Assembly (NCBI GenBank): GCA_016930375.1
Contig: JAFGGU010000052.1
Coordinates: 94,024 to 158,023 of the forward strand
DNA length: 64,000 bases
Direction: 5' to 3'
Source of the DNA: Bacteroidales bacterium
GTDB taxonomy: Bacteria > Bacteroidota > Bacteroidia > Bacteroidales > UBA10428
The translations under genes and the position numbers were made by a program. Shown in pieces: positions 34,743-44,336 of the stretch (positions are counted from its first letter, which is position 1; each line of letters starts with the position of its first letter). The notes beneath the pieces are model-generated. The model did no database searches and was not told the DNA's origin. It was given only the letters and a program-made list of their open reading frames with translations.

Positions 34743-35417
34743 TCAATCATCATCGTTGTTGTTTTCACCTTCATTGAAGCTTCCGTTTCCCTCACCGGTA
34801 AAAAATATCCTGATCTGGGCCTGATTTTTAATATAATCAACCTTGCCAATTTCAAAACGCATGATATTGAGTTCAGTGAGGGCTTTTAATTCCTGCATCA
34901 ATATTTCTTGTTTGCTTGGTTTCAACAATTCGGTGTTGTTGAACGTGATGGTTCTCCGCGAAAACCTTTTGCTGAAGTATGCCTTCTCCATGGTATAGGT
35001 CAGCCCAACCAGGAAGAGATTGGCGAATATGACCCACAGCAGGCACTGGCATATCGGAAGCAATGCATTGATCGCTGAAATTCCCACCACCATAAAAAGG
35101 TAGGCCATCTCCTTTACCGGAACATTGAGTGTGCGGAACCTGATGATGGCAAATATGGCGAACAGGCCCAATACAAGACCGAGTTCAAGTTCAACCCAGC
35201 GGAGCATGGCACAAATCAGGAAAACTATTACTCCGGTGATAATTTGCGCGAACATATACTCGGGATTGCGGTTCCACTTAAAATACATGGCCCTGGATAA
35301 AGTCAGCAGCACCATGAGGTTAATTCCGAATTGCATCAGCAATTCATAAAATTCGGCACTTGCCAGGGGAGGGCAGAGTTGGAATTTTAAAAGTGTTGTT
35401 ATAATTAAGGATTGCAT
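34743..35417 (-). CDS. DUF4956 family membrane protein (copy 2)
   Basis: The ATG at 35417 (MQSLIITTLLKFQLCPP) aligns with the start of copy 1; ten extra upstream codons have no counterpart there. The 224-residue protein keeps the five membrane segments, the RFRTLNVPVKEMAYLF motif, the SYFSKRxSRRTITFN-like linker and an acidic tail ending NNDDD. Sequence identity with copy 1 is very high by eye, far higher than between CotH-like copies 1 and 2, suggesting strong constraint on this protein. It precedes CotH-like copy 2 with a 16-bp gap, so the pair is an operon. Function is unknown; the family is known to accompany CotH and polyphosphate polymerase genes. Confidence 0.85.
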   Translation of the reverse strand: MQSLIITTLLKFQLCPPLASAEFYELLMQFGINLMVLLTLSRAMYFKWNRNPEYMFAQIITGVIVFLICAMLRWVELELGLVLGLFAIFAIIRFRTLNVPVKEMAYLFMVVGISAINALLPICQCLLWVIFANLFLVGLTYTMEKAYFSKRFSRRTITFNNTELLKPSKQEILMQELKALTELNIMRFEIGKVDYIKNQAQIRIFFTGEGNGSFNEGENNNDDD

Positions 35418-35612
35418 TGTTTTCAGTTTTCGGGTCCGTAATACCAATATTCACTAATTGTGCCAAACTGTGTAAAATGCATAAATACAGATATATACAA
35501 CTGTTATACCCGATTTTTTTCCCCGAAAAGTGTTTATTTTTATACAATTGTGTGTCCGTATTCGGACACTGTAAGGCTATTAAGGCACTCCGTACTTTGG
35601 GATACCCGTTTA

Positions 35613-38453
35613 CTATTTTAGTGGTGTCAGGGTGACAGGTCCCAGCAAGCCTGATGGCAGGGGTTCCCAGTTTACGGCCGTGAATAGTCCGTTAGCGTCC
35701 CTGTTTTGCTTATCGTAGGCCGGGAAATTGACATTGTAGAATTTTCGGTAGGGAATACCCTGCTGATCCATGTAAATGATGCGGTTGGCCATGCTGTTGG
35801 CAACCCTGATCTCGAGCAGGTTATTCTTTCTCAACAGGGATGACCCGATCATAGTACTGTAATCACCACCAATTAGGGTGGCAAGGTACTTACCATTCAG
35901 CCACACCTCCGCGCTTTCTCTGACTGTACCCAGGTCCAGAAGCTGAAATTTCGCTTTCACTTTGGGTTTGGCAAAAAGAATGCTGTAGGTGGCTATACCT
36001 GAGTAAAATTTCAAATCAGGATCAGTCCATCCGGTCCAGGAACCCAGTGTTTCAGTCTCCAGTGCATCCGGCAACACCGGTCCTCCATCGGCAAAGCTTA
36101 CCTTCCACTTGCCGGTCAATGGAACTGCCGGGCCCTTTTTCCTGGCATACAGGAAACACTGCTCCTGAATATTTTCTGTAAAAGCTTCCATCAGTAAACT
36201 GGCTCCGGGTTTCAGTTGAACAAAGACTTCAAGGATGCCGGGAGATGATCGTCTTGTCTGCGCTATTCCATTCCGTCCGGTCAGCGCATCAAACAAACCT
36301 GCAGACAACGCATTGCATTGCAAAGGAAGCCAGCCTTCCCAGGGAGCAGGTGCATTATTTACAACAAAGTACAACGTATTTTCGTCAATTTTTCGGCGAG
36401 CAAATTGGATTTGATGATCTGCCATGGGTTCCCGACGGATCCCGGCAAATGTCAGCAGGTCATTGATTTCACTGCCAGTTATAAAATAGCCTTTGCCATA
36501 ACGGGCCTGTCTGATATCTTGTCTGCTGCTTTCTTTAAAAGCAAGCTCCGAAATGAACTGCTGAAATTCTGATCTGTTTTTTTGGAGGTTTGCCAGACCG
36601 GGAACGTCTTCAACCAGTGATTTGAAGAAAATTATCCTGGCCCCGGCATCCGCCAATTCAAAAAGTCGCCGCAATGTTTCGACCGGCATGTATTTGCAAT
36701 CCGGTACCAAAATGGTTTGGTAACCCGATGTCTCTGTCCGGATCAGGTTATCCTTAAAATCGAGCTTTTGTATCTGTTTGTCAGATATGTAATCGAACGC
36801 ATATCCCTTTTGAAGCATGTATTCCGCAACTTCCCGGAATCCGGAACCTTCAAATTCCCTTTCCATTCCGTCGAAGTGCCTGAGCAGCTGATTCCCGGGG
36901 TTAGAAAGCCTGTCAGATAAGGGATAATATAATAATACGTCATTATCGGCATGTCCCTGCTGAAGAAATGACTGGCAACGGGCAACATACTGATTCAGAG
37001 CAGGAAAATGCACCCAGAAGGGATTGACAGGCTGAAAATGCACGGTTGCATAGAACAGCCGGCCCGGCCAGGGATCTGATGGTGGCGAATAGGCTGTTCC
37101 GTGATACAGGATATGATTTACACCCCCCAGAAAATAGGCATCAACGGATCTTTTAACATCACCCAGTGTGGACAGGAAATGATCTTTAAGCCAGGTGGCT
37201 GCTTCAGCAGATATGAGTCGCTTACCAGCGATGTTGGCGGCCGATGAGGCGAATTTAAAACGGAGGATATCCCTGCCTTCTGTTTCAGGAATATCCGATG
37301 CAGCATATAAATCCAGGATATTGGCCGGTGATCCGTGGGCCTGATTGCGTATGGATACTTCTTTTCCGGCTGCCCAAAGGCGCCAGGTTTGTGTGAAATT
37401 GTCGAGTAACATTTCACTGACAGTCAGGCGGTAGTCGTATATGACCCTGCTACCGGCCTCGCTGGTATCAGTCAGCAGCAAAGCAGGCAGGTAATCACGA
37501 AGGTCGTAACCCCGGCGGTTTCTGAACCCGGTAAGAAGATCCGGGGTCCAGTCGGCCTGTCCTGAAGCATCATCCACTTCATAAGAATCATTAAAAAAAC
37601 AGCGCAGGCTACTTATGTCCCTGTTTGTGAAAGCGCTGTCAAAATGTTGTAAATATTGCCTTACCGCATCCTGCGAAAAATGGTCAATGGCATATCCTTC
37701 AGCGCCAGGGGCCGCTCTTTCCACCAGTTTGCCATGTATACCGTTAAAAAGAGCAATAATTTCCCATGTGCCGGTAGGTGCCTTCCATCTGAGCCTGCAG
37801 GAATCATCCAGCGAACCGGTTATATCAAGCGATCCCGCTTTACCATAGGCCATCACAACCTGTGGTTTCAACAGGGTTGGGAATTTAATCTGATCAATGG
37901 CAAGGGATTGCATATCTTCATTGGCCGAAACAGGTTGTCTTAATTGCGCGATTTCAGGTTTTACAGCACCGGCAGTTCTTAATAACACGGGCTGCCTGAA
38001 TGTAATCTTCTCCGTTATCGATTCACCCTCATGAAGTTCGTAATGTTTCAGGTATACACACCGGGCTGCATCCTCATCTTTAACAAATTTACCTCCAAAC
38101 GGCCATCCGGTGCCATTGGCCATATCGATTCCCAAATCCAGCTTTCCGGCAAGGGACAAGGTATTGTCAATCACATCCATCCAGGTGGGACTCAGGTAAG
38201 GAATAAACTTATCCTCATCACCTGAGACACCATATATAGGCACAATTTCAAGCCCGCCAAGACCAGCCTGGCTGTATTGATCCATAACTTTTTCCAGATC
38301 TGCCGTATCTACGGTGCTCCCCAGCCACCACCAACGGGTCCATGGTTTGTTTTGGGAGGTTATTGCCGGCCAGTAAAGTTGCCCACTGGAACCAACCATA
38401 ATTGACAACAGGAAAACAACCTGGAGAAGGAATAACTTTAATCTCAGAATCAT
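35613..38453 (-). CDS. GH106-like glycoside hydrolase (probable alpha-L-rhamnosidase)
   Basis: 946 residues with a signal peptide (MILRLKLFLLQVVFLLSIMVGSSG). The N-terminus has the motif run typical of GH106: RWWWLGSTVDTADL, AGLGGLEIVPIYG, LDLGIDMANGTGWPFGG; the middle has FNDSYEVDD, ISAEAATW and VNHILYHGTAYSPP; the C-terminal part (about 800-940) is a galactose-binding-like beta sandwich (ATYSILF, DLGTVRESAEVWLNGKYL, NLLEIRVAN). It should cleave alpha-L-rhamnosyl links of plant or bacterial polysaccharide in the periplasm. No SusC/SusD pair, sulfatase or other glycosidase is nearby, so it is not in a typical polysaccharide-utilisation locus. Family call is good; the substrate is inferred. 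Confidence 0.82.
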   Translation of the reverse strand: MILRLKLFLLQVVFLLSIMVGSSGQLYWPAITSQNKPWTRWWWLGSTVDTADLEKVMDQYSQAGLGGLEIVPIYGVSGDEDKFIPYLSPTWMDVIDNTLSLAGKLDLGIDMANGTGWPFGGKFVKDEDAARCVYLKHYELHEGESITEKITFRQPVLLRTAGAVKPEIAQLRQPVSANEDMQSLAIDQIKFPTLLKPQVVMAYGKAGSLDITGSLDDSCRLRWKAPTGTWEIIALFNGIHGKLVERAAPGAEGYAIDHFSQDAVRQYLQHFDSAFTNRDISSLRCFFNDSYEVDDASGQADWTPDLLTGFRNRRGYDLRDYLPALLLTDTSEAGSRVIYDYRLTVSEMLLDNFTQTWRLWAAGKEVSIRNQAHGSPANILDLYAASDIPETEGRDILRFKFASSAANIAGKRLISAEAATWLKDHFLSTLGDVKRSVDAYFLGGVNHILYHGTAYSPPSDPWPGRLFYATVHFQPVNPFWVHFPALNQYVARCQSFLQQGHADNDVLLYYPLSDRLSNPGNQLLRHFDGMEREFEGSGFREVAEYMLQKGYAFDYISDKQIQKLDFKDNLIRTETSGYQTILVPDCKYMPVETLRRLFELADAGARIIFFKSLVEDVPGLANLQKNRSEFQQFISELAFKESSRQDIRQARYGKGYFITGSEINDLLTFAGIRREPMADHQIQFARRKIDENTLYFVVNNAPAPWEGWLPLQCNALSAGLFDALTGRNGIAQTRRSSPGILEVFVQLKPGASLLMEAFTENIQEQCFLYARKKGPAVPLTGKWKVSFADGGPVLPDALETETLGSWTGWTDPDLKFYSGIATYSILFAKPKVKAKFQLLDLGTVRESAEVWLNGKYLATLIGGDYSTMIGSSLLRKNNLLEIRVANSMANRIIYMDQQGIPYRKFYNVNFPAYDKQNRDANGLFTAVNWEPLPSGLLGPVTLTPLK

Positions 38454-38996
38454 TGAATCGTTACATTGTCACTTCCATGATTCGAAGGTATAAAATATAT
38501 GGATTTTTTTTCAGTCAATATTAATCTGAATAATTGCAGGTTCCTTTCCTGATCATTCAGGAAATAAGGAATAATAGGGAATCCTGTGCCTCGCCCTCCG
38601 TATAAACTTTAATTATCCTAAGTATTTACATGATGTGTATTGAAATATCATAACAAAAAAGTTGTATTATTTCAATTAAAACCTTTGATTTTCCGAACCG
38701 GATTTTGTTGATGCATAGTTCCCTTCCCGTTACTTTTGCATCAATTAAACATGATCAGCATGAAACTGTTCAACGACAAATGCTACACCGAAACACATAT
38801 GCCAAATCGGTTTGCTTAACCGCAACATCATCATTTTCACATGCAAACACATTAATATCGAAAGTCCTGTGGAATATTACAATTTGTCCGGTCAGGAGGA
38901 ATTTCGGTTTCCATGCAGAGAAAAGAATTGTCGGCCTACTTTAAAGAGTTGTCGATAAACGAATATGTAAAATAATAAAAATTAGTGCTTTAAGAA
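38454..38996. other. Intergenic region with promoter and scattered short reading frames
   Basis: 543 bp between the GH106 start and the SLAC1 gene. It holds a strong primary-sigma promoter (38708-38738) and, just downstream, protein-like fragments in more than one frame: a 22-codon frame from the ATG at 38751 (MISMKLFNDKCYTETHM...), a Cys-containing stretch in another frame (INIESPVEYYNLSGQEEF), and MQRKELSAYFKELSINEYVK in the first frame, ending at 38973. This could be a small gene broken by frameshifts, or chance. I cannot name any product. Confidence 0.4.
38708..38738 (+). promoter_or_regulatory. Bacteroidota-type promoter upstream of the SLAC1/DUF302 pair
   Basis: TTG at 38708-38710, 20 nt, TACTTTTG at 38731-38738, a perfect TAnnTTTG. 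It lies 259 bp before the SLAC1 ATG, so it either transcribes a long leader with the small or broken frame at 38751-38973, or serves that frame itself. Confidence 0.6.
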
Positions 38997-39950
38997 ATGA
39001 AAGAAAAATTACAGTATTTTCCGATTACATCCTATGCAATAGTTATGGGGCTTTCGGGGTTAACCATTGTATTTGGCAAGTTTTACCACATGCAATGGCT
39101 ACCGAAATATTTTTTCGATAGCTTACTATTCTTTACCTTAATGTTATTCGTGCTTATTACTTTTCTTTATGGAAGAAAGGCCATCAGACATTTTGATGAG
39201 GTGAAGGCCGATTTTAAGCATCGAATAAGAATTAACTTCTTCTCGGCAATTTCTATCTCATTCCTGTTGCTTTCAATTGCCTTTTTGGCTTACTGGCCTT
39301 TTCTCTCCATTGTATTTTGGTGGGTAGGAGTCATCGTTCACACCCTCTTGATGTTGCATACCATCAGTTTCTGGATCCAGCATAATTTCGAAATACATAC
39401 CATGAATCCGGCATGGTTTATTCCTGTGGTGGGAAATATACTTGTTCCCGTTGCAGGGATTGATTATATGCCCCCGGCTTTTAATTTCATATATTTCTCG
39501 GCAGGATTTTTCTTCTGGGTTGTATTGTTTACTGTTTTTCTCAACAGGGTTATCTTCCATCACCAGATGCCGCAAAAATTCATTCCCACATTGTTCATAT
39601 TAATAGCACCGCCTGCGGTGGGTTTTATAGCCTATATGCGAATAGCCCAAAGCTGGGATAGTTTTGCTGTTTTCATGCTTTTCATGGCATACTTTTTTGT
39701 GGCCCTGCTCTTTTTTCTTCGAAAAAGCTTTTATAGGCTCAAGTATTATTTATCTTGGTGGGCATTCACGTTTCCCCTCACAGCTGTTACAATCGCTTCG
39801 GTCGTTGCCCACCAGGTTACTTCCTCAGCAATATATAAATACCTTGCCTTCCTATTATTTGGCATAGCGCTGGTTATTATAGGGGTGGTAACCCGGATGA
39901 CCATTAAAAAGATCAAGCTAGGCGAAATCTGTGTGAACGAGGATGAGTAG
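38997..39950 (+). CDS. SLAC1/TehA-family anion channel (TDT family)
   Basis: 317 residues with about ten predicted membrane helices. Family landmarks include the opening FPITSYAIVMGLSGL, the conserved PAWFIPVVGNILVPVAG, and the late WWAFTFPLTAVTIAS followed by two last helices. SLAC1/TehA proteins are trimeric channels or exporters for small anions, linked in bacteria to tellurite resistance and sulfite efflux. It overlaps the following DUF302 gene by 8 bp (GATGAGTAG), so the two are translationally coupled. The pairing with DUF302, another copy of which lies in the thioredoxin cluster, suggests handling of a sulfur-containing or thiol-reactive anion, which is inference. Confidence 0.85.
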   Translation: MKEKLQYFPITSYAIVMGLSGLTIVFGKFYHMQWLPKYFFDSLLFFTLMLFVLITFLYGRKAIRHFDEVKADFKHRIRINFFSAISISFLLLSIAFLAYWPFLSIVFWWVGVIVHTLLMLHTISFWIQHNFEIHTMNPAWFIPVVGNILVPVAGIDYMPPAFNFIYFSAGFFFWVVLFTVFLNRVIFHHQMPQKFIPTLFILIAPPAVGFIAYMRIAQSWDSFAVFMLFMAYFFVALLFFLRKSFYRLKYYLSWWAFTFPLTAVTIASVVAHQVTSSAIYKYLAFLLFGIALVIIGVVTRMTIKKIKLGEICVNEDE

Positions 39951-40482
39951 TAATAACAATTTAAACGAGAACAGAATGAAAATAAAAGCAATAGTTGCAG
40001 TTAATCTCATTTTGGGATTTATTGCCGGGATCATATTCTCAGGAATCGTGATCAGTATCTCTTCAGGTGAAATGATGGTAAAGGAATTGAAAAGCCCTTA
40101 TGATTTTGATAAGACCGTGGCGGTTATGTCTGAACGGATAAACGGAAAGGAGGGCTGGCACGTTACTGAAGTCATCGACCAGAACAAAGAAAGTATTGAG
40201 AATGGAGGGACTTCCATCGGCAATTTTAAAATTATTAAATATTGCTCGGGGCATTTTTCTTCTCTGATGCTGAAAGCCGATGACCGTAAGAAAATGGGCA
40301 ACATGTTGCCTAAAGCTTTTGCCGTGTATGAAAAGTCGGATGGCCGGGTTTATGTTTCAACCATGAATGGAGCCATTATGGGCAAGATTTTTGGGGGCGA
40401 AACCGAGAGCATTATCGAAGAAGTCTCGCTTGAAGTGGAAGATATGATGCGTTTTATAAACCTGAAATATACATTGTTTTAA
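39943..40482 (+). CDS. Membrane-anchored DUF302 protein (copy 2)
   Basis: 179 residues. The ATG at 39943 overlaps the SLAC1 stop; an alternative ATG at 39976 (MKIKAIVAVNLILGF) would give a shorter leader. One membrane span (about 12-37) is followed by a DUF302 domain outside the membrane: KSPYDFDKTVAVMSERINGKEGWHVTEVIDQNKES, FKIIKYCSGHFSSLML, NMLPKAFAVYEKSDGRVYVSTMN. The conserved Cys at YCSG corresponds to the CN-A motif of copy 1. It is probably periplasmic and works with the channel. The family's chemistry is unknown. Confidence 0.82.
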   Translation: MSSNNNLNENRMKIKAIVAVNLILGFIAGIIFSGIVISISSGEMMVKELKSPYDFDKTVAVMSERINGKEGWHVTEVIDQNKESIENGGTSIGNFKIIKYCSGHFSSLMLKADDRKKMGNMLPKAFAVYEKSDGRVYVSTMNGAIMGKIFGGETESIIEEVSLEVEDMMRFINLKYTLF

Positions 40483-40645
40483 TTGACCAAAGAAAGAAAA
40501 TATTGCAAAACAGGCAATAGTGACAGCCAAATGGCTTTATAATATGGCTTTTGAAACATCATACATTACTGAAACTGCAAAAAAAGGAATAGGGTTTATA
40601 AGATAATTCACAAGTTCAATAGTATTGCACAATAGGGAAATTCTT

Positions 40646-42466
40646 CTATTCCCCCTGCAGCCTGGGGCTGGCAGTGCGATAGGTTTCGGGAATATCAGGA
40701 ATTCCATTGCCATTGATATCGGGCTGTTGTTGAAGGTACCACAACAACGTCATCCATTCCTTGATTTCCTGGGTTCCGGGAACAGCAGGATCAGCATCAA
40801 TCCAAGCATCAGCTACAGAGCGGATGGGATTTCCCGATTCATCTTTCAGGGTAACCTTTACCAACCCTTTGCTGAGTTTTTTGATGATCCCTACAAATTC
40901 AAGAATATAAGTATTGGCTGTAAGACTGTAAAGCTTGTCGTTTTGTTTTGACCAATCTAACGGCAAAAAACCTTTCTGGTCATTTCCGGTCTCAATAGAC
41001 GTAATCTTTTTAAAAAGGCCCTTGCCGGAATTATAGGTAGCCCTTAAACCTGCGTAATACATGTAATTGTCAGGACTTTTTGATGGGGCAAGGTATAGAA
41101 TCTCCAGAATTCCTTTAAGCTCTTTCCCGGTAACGTACACGCGGGCCAGCGGGTAACCCGGCTGCTCATCATTGCCGCTTCCCAGACAGACTACCCTGAA
41201 CAGATCGGCCACTGACTGTTTCCCGGTTTTGCCCGGCTCAATATTATCGCGGATCATACCCGCCGGAAACAACACAATATCCGCACCCTGGGAATCATGT
41301 GTGTTCAGGTAAGCATAAATGGCATCGGTTATTAACGGAGCTATGTTGCTGGTCTCAGATTTATTACCCTCCTGGTATAGCAGCGGGAAAGAGGTTTCGG
41401 TAACGACATCGGCATAGCTCATCTTTAAGGGTGACAGGATATCCTGGGAGATCATCTGTTCCTGGGATACAATAAGCTGTTGAATTTCAGCCTTTCCCTC
41501 AATGGCATCGGTAACCGGAATCACCGTGGATTCTGACCGGATGATTTTTCTCTGACTCACCTCCAGTTCAAGCCTTCCCAGGCCGGTCCCGTTAGCGCCT
41601 GTTTGAACTATGGGAATGCCATTCACCACCAATGGCTTATCAATGAGCGTATGGGTATGCCCGCTGATAATCACGTCAATATCAGGCGCCTTTTGAGCCA
41701 GTGTCACATCCTCACCCGTCCAGTTGCCGTTTTTATCTTTGGTAACTCCACTGTGCGAGAGACAGATCACCAGGTCGATCTTCTCGGTTTCTTTTAAGTA
41801 CCGGGAGATTTTCCGGGCAGTCTTAACCGGGTCAGCAAATTCAACAGGTCTTGAAAGCGGAGCGTCGTGTATGGCAACATATCCAAGGATACCGAAGACG
41901 CCTAGTCTGAGTCCGTTTTTCTCAATGATCTGATAAGGTTTAAGAATGCCCTTGTCAATCAATGCTTTGAGGTCATCATCGGCATTGTCTTTTTCTGAAA
42001 AAAGCATATTGGATAGTGTCAGCAGGGGCACCGGTCCCGTTTGAACCGACCGGTTCAGAATGGATGCCAGGGAGCGGGGTCCGAAATCAAATTCATGGTT
42101 ACCCAAACCAACGACATCATAGCCCATCTTATGCATCAGGGGCAGCTGAAAACCGGTTCCTTCCTCAAGGGCATGGAAAAATGTGCCCATCAGGAAGTCG
42201 CCTGCATCAACAACAAGAACATGCCCGTCGTTATTCTTTTTTTCCTCGTCAATGAGGGCAGCAATCCGGGCAAACCCGCCCAGGGTTTTGTCATCGTTGA
42301 TGCTTTCAGGAGAATAGTCGGTTTCGGGCGAAAATCCGTTTAGCCGGCTGTGCAGGTCGTTGGTATGCAAAATGATTAGCTTTTTCGGCTTTTCCTGTCC
42401 CGGAACTGCTGCTATGGTGATCAGTCCAAAGATCAATACAGTTGTGATATATCTTCCTGTTTTCAT
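40646..42466 (-). CDS. Exported 5'-nucleotidase / UDP-sugar hydrolase family protein
   Basis: 606 residues with a signal peptide (MKTGRYITTVLIFGLITIAAVPGQ). The N-terminal metallophosphatase domain has the full set: ILHTNDLHS (Asp, His), DAGDFLMGT (Asp), GLGNHEFDFG (Asn-His), CLSHSG, and SGHTHT (His-x-His). The C-terminal nucleotide-binding domain covers about 330-540 (ADVVTETSFPLL, GADIVLFPAGMIRDNI, RVYVTGKELKGIL). A short tail repeats DADPAVPG-type sequence. It should release phosphate and nucleosides from extracellular nucleotides or UDP-sugars in the periplasm. It is divergent from the calcineurin-type phosphoesterase at 42724. Confidence 0.9.
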   Translation of the reverse strand: MKTGRYITTVLIFGLITIAAVPGQEKPKKLIILHTNDLHSRLNGFSPETDYSPESINDDKTLGGFARIAALIDEEKKNNDGHVLVVDAGDFLMGTFFHALEEGTGFQLPLMHKMGYDVVGLGNHEFDFGPRSLASILNRSVQTGPVPLLTLSNMLFSEKDNADDDLKALIDKGILKPYQIIEKNGLRLGVFGILGYVAIHDAPLSRPVEFADPVKTARKISRYLKETEKIDLVICLSHSGVTKDKNGNWTGEDVTLAQKAPDIDVIISGHTHTLIDKPLVVNGIPIVQTGANGTGLGRLELEVSQRKIIRSESTVIPVTDAIEGKAEIQQLIVSQEQMISQDILSPLKMSYADVVTETSFPLLYQEGNKSETSNIAPLITDAIYAYLNTHDSQGADIVLFPAGMIRDNIEPGKTGKQSVADLFRVVCLGSGNDEQPGYPLARVYVTGKELKGILEILYLAPSKSPDNYMYYAGLRATYNSGKGLFKKITSIETGNDQKGFLPLDWSKQNDKLYSLTANTYILEFVGIIKKLSKGLVKVTLKDESGNPIRSVADAWIDADPAVPGTQEIKEWMTLLWYLQQQPDINGNGIPDIPETYRTASPRLQGE

Positions 42467-42661
42467 AGATCGTCAGGTTATTAATTAAAAATAAATATAG
42501 CGTTTTTAACGAAATACTTTTGTTAAGATACAATGACTTATCTGATAATATAATTAATCGGATCATTCAATGCAGATACTTATCAGATCTCATGTTCCAA
42601 CTATATCTATTAACTTAACAATACGTTTACATTATCTTAGTTAATGGTATTTGGAATACAT

Positions 42662-42669
42662 TAATTTTG
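42662..42669 (+). promoter_or_regulatory. -7 element of the phosphoesterase promoter
   Basis: TAATTTTG matches TAnnTTTG and lies 54 bp upstream of the ATG at 42724. The region 19-21 nt further upstream has TTAG but no exact TTG. It overlaps a longer in-frame TTG start, which argues for the later ATG. Confidence 0.4.
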
Positions 42670-42723
42670 TGTTTCAATAAAAAATGTGATTTTAACTGTT
42701 ACCTAAAAACCGGCATCTTTACC

Positions 42724-44310
42724 ATGAATAAATCATTCCGCCTGATAATCGCTGCTATCTTGTTTTTAAATGCAACAAATACAGTGAATTCCCAATCAGT
42801 TGTAAAAGGCATTGTATATTCAGATCTTAACAGGAACAATATCAAAGACCGAAAAGAGAAAGGCATTCCCGGTGTTGCCGTTTCAAACGGAAGAGAAGTT
42901 GCCCTTACAGATTCGAAAGGTGAGTATTCTCTTCCGATAGCTGCTGATAACATTGTCTTTGTGGTCAAGCCCGGTAATTATTCGGTGCCGGTAAATGAAT
43001 TCAACCAGCCCCTGTTCTATTATATTCATAAACCCAAGGGTTCACCGGCTTTAAAGTTTGCCGGAACACCTCCTACCGGCGACCTTCCCGGATCTGTTAA
43101 TTTTCCTCTGATACCTTCCGCGGCAAGAGACAGTTTTAGGATGCTACTATTTGGTGATCCGCAGCCTTATACGCTTGAAGAAGTTGATTTCTTTTCCAGG
43201 GGGATTGTGTCCGAGCTGAAAGGCTTCAGGGGTGCCGATTTCGGGATCAGTCTCGGTGATCTCGTGGGTGACAATCTCGATCTGCATCCCCCATATATTA
43301 AAGCAATGAAAGATATTGGTATTCCCTGGTACAATGTTATCGGAAACCACGATGAAAACTATGATGTAACAGTGGATTCCCTATCGGATGAAACCTTTGA
43401 AAAGAATTTCGGTCCGGCCACCTATTCCTTTAACCATGGCATGACGCATATCATTGTTCTGGATGATATACTCTATCCTGATCCGCGTGATGGCAGGGGT
43501 TATTGGGGCGGTTTCAGAAATGACCAGCTCGAATTCATTAAAAACGATCTTCGCTATGTACCCAAAGACCATCTGATCATAATTGCATTTCATATCCCCA
43601 TCGGTGAAGATCCGGATAATGATTCATTCCGTGATGAAGACCGCCAAAAACTGTTTGAGCTTCTTGGAGACTTTCCTTATTCCCTTACCCTGTCAGCGCA
43701 CACGCATGCTCAGAACCAGGTCTTTTTCAGTACTTCTGACGGCTGGCTTCAGGAAAAAAGGCATCATCATTATAACGTGGCTGCAACATGCGGCAGCTGG
43801 TACAGCGGAAAGCCTGATGCAAACGGAATACCGGTTTCCACCATGGATGACGGTACACCCAAGGGCTATGCTTTTATCAATATCAGTAAAAATAAGTACA
43901 CGATCGATTACAAGGTGGCAGGAAAGCCAGCCGGTTATTATTTTGAGATCTTTGCCCCCAAAGTGGTTGAGCAAAACAAGGTGACCAGTGCCGGTATTTA
44001 TGCCAACTATTTTATGGGAAGCGCGACCGATACCCTGTATTACAGGATCGACAGCAACAACTGGCAAATGATGACCTGCGTCAAGGATTATGATCCATCC
44101 TATCTTCACCTGCTTCATGAATGGGATTATTCAGAGGTACTGCTGGATGGAAGCAGACCTCCCAATCCAGCTCTATGCAGTCATTTGTGGCGTGGAAGCA
44201 TACCCACTTTCCTGCCAGCCGGGGAACACACCATCGAAATCAAGGTAAAGGATATGTTCGGCCGCCTTCTTACACAGAAGAGTTCATACCGGGTGGCAGC
44301 CGGAAAGTGA
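42724..44310 (+). CDS. Exported calcineurin-like phosphoesterase with N- and C-terminal accessory domains
   Basis: The ATG at 42724 starts a signal peptide (MNKSFRLIIAAILFLNATNTVNS); the frame extends 57 bp upstream but over a promoter element. The 528-residue product has an SdrD-like or Metallophos_N beta-sandwich (about 25-110: GIVYSDLNRNNIKDRKEKGIPGVAVSNG), a metallophosphatase core (RMLLFGDPQPY, GISLGDLVGDN, NVIGNHDEN, IIAFHIPIG, LSAHTHAQNQ) and a C-terminal Metallophos_C domain. This three-domain layout is common in Bacteroidota. The substrate is a phosphoester, identity unknown. Divergent from the 5'-nucleotidase gene; both may scavenge phosphate. Confidence 0.88.
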   Translation: MNKSFRLIIAAILFLNATNTVNSQSVVKGIVYSDLNRNNIKDRKEKGIPGVAVSNGREVALTDSKGEYSLPIAADNIVFVVKPGNYSVPVNEFNQPLFYYIHKPKGSPALKFAGTPPTGDLPGSVNFPLIPSAARDSFRMLLFGDPQPYTLEEVDFFSRGIVSELKGFRGADFGISLGDLVGDNLDLHPPYIKAMKDIGIPWYNVIGNHDENYDVTVDSLSDETFEKNFGPATYSFNHGMTHIIVLDDILYPDPRDGRGYWGGFRNDQLEFIKNDLRYVPKDHLIIIAFHIPIGEDPDNDSFRDEDRQKLFELLGDFPYSLTLSAHTHAQNQVFFSTSDGWLQEKRHHHYNVAATCGSWYSGKPDANGIPVSTMDDGTPKGYAFINISKNKYTIDYKVAGKPAGYYFEIFAPKVVEQNKVTSAGIYANYFMGSATDTLYYRIDSNNWQMMTCVKDYDPSYLHLLHEWDYSEVLLDGSRPPNPALCSHLWRGSIPTFLPAGEHTIEIKVKDMFGRLLTQKSSYRVAAGK

Positions 44311-44336
44311 CAATAGCGATCAATGCTATTGTTTTA
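44311..44336. terminator. Terminator between the phosphoesterase and LolA-like genes
   Basis: CAATAGC, 7-nt loop, GCTATTG followed by TTTTAA begins immediately after the phosphoesterase stop and overlaps the convergent LolA-like stop at 44326. Stem of 7 bp; moderate strength. Confidence 0.6.

Noticed and set aside
35613..38453. GH106 gene as part of a polysaccharide-utilisation locus
   Set aside because: No SusC/SusD pair or other carbohydrate enzymes lie nearby; the only TonB receptor (27399) belongs to the ECF trio and lacks SusD.
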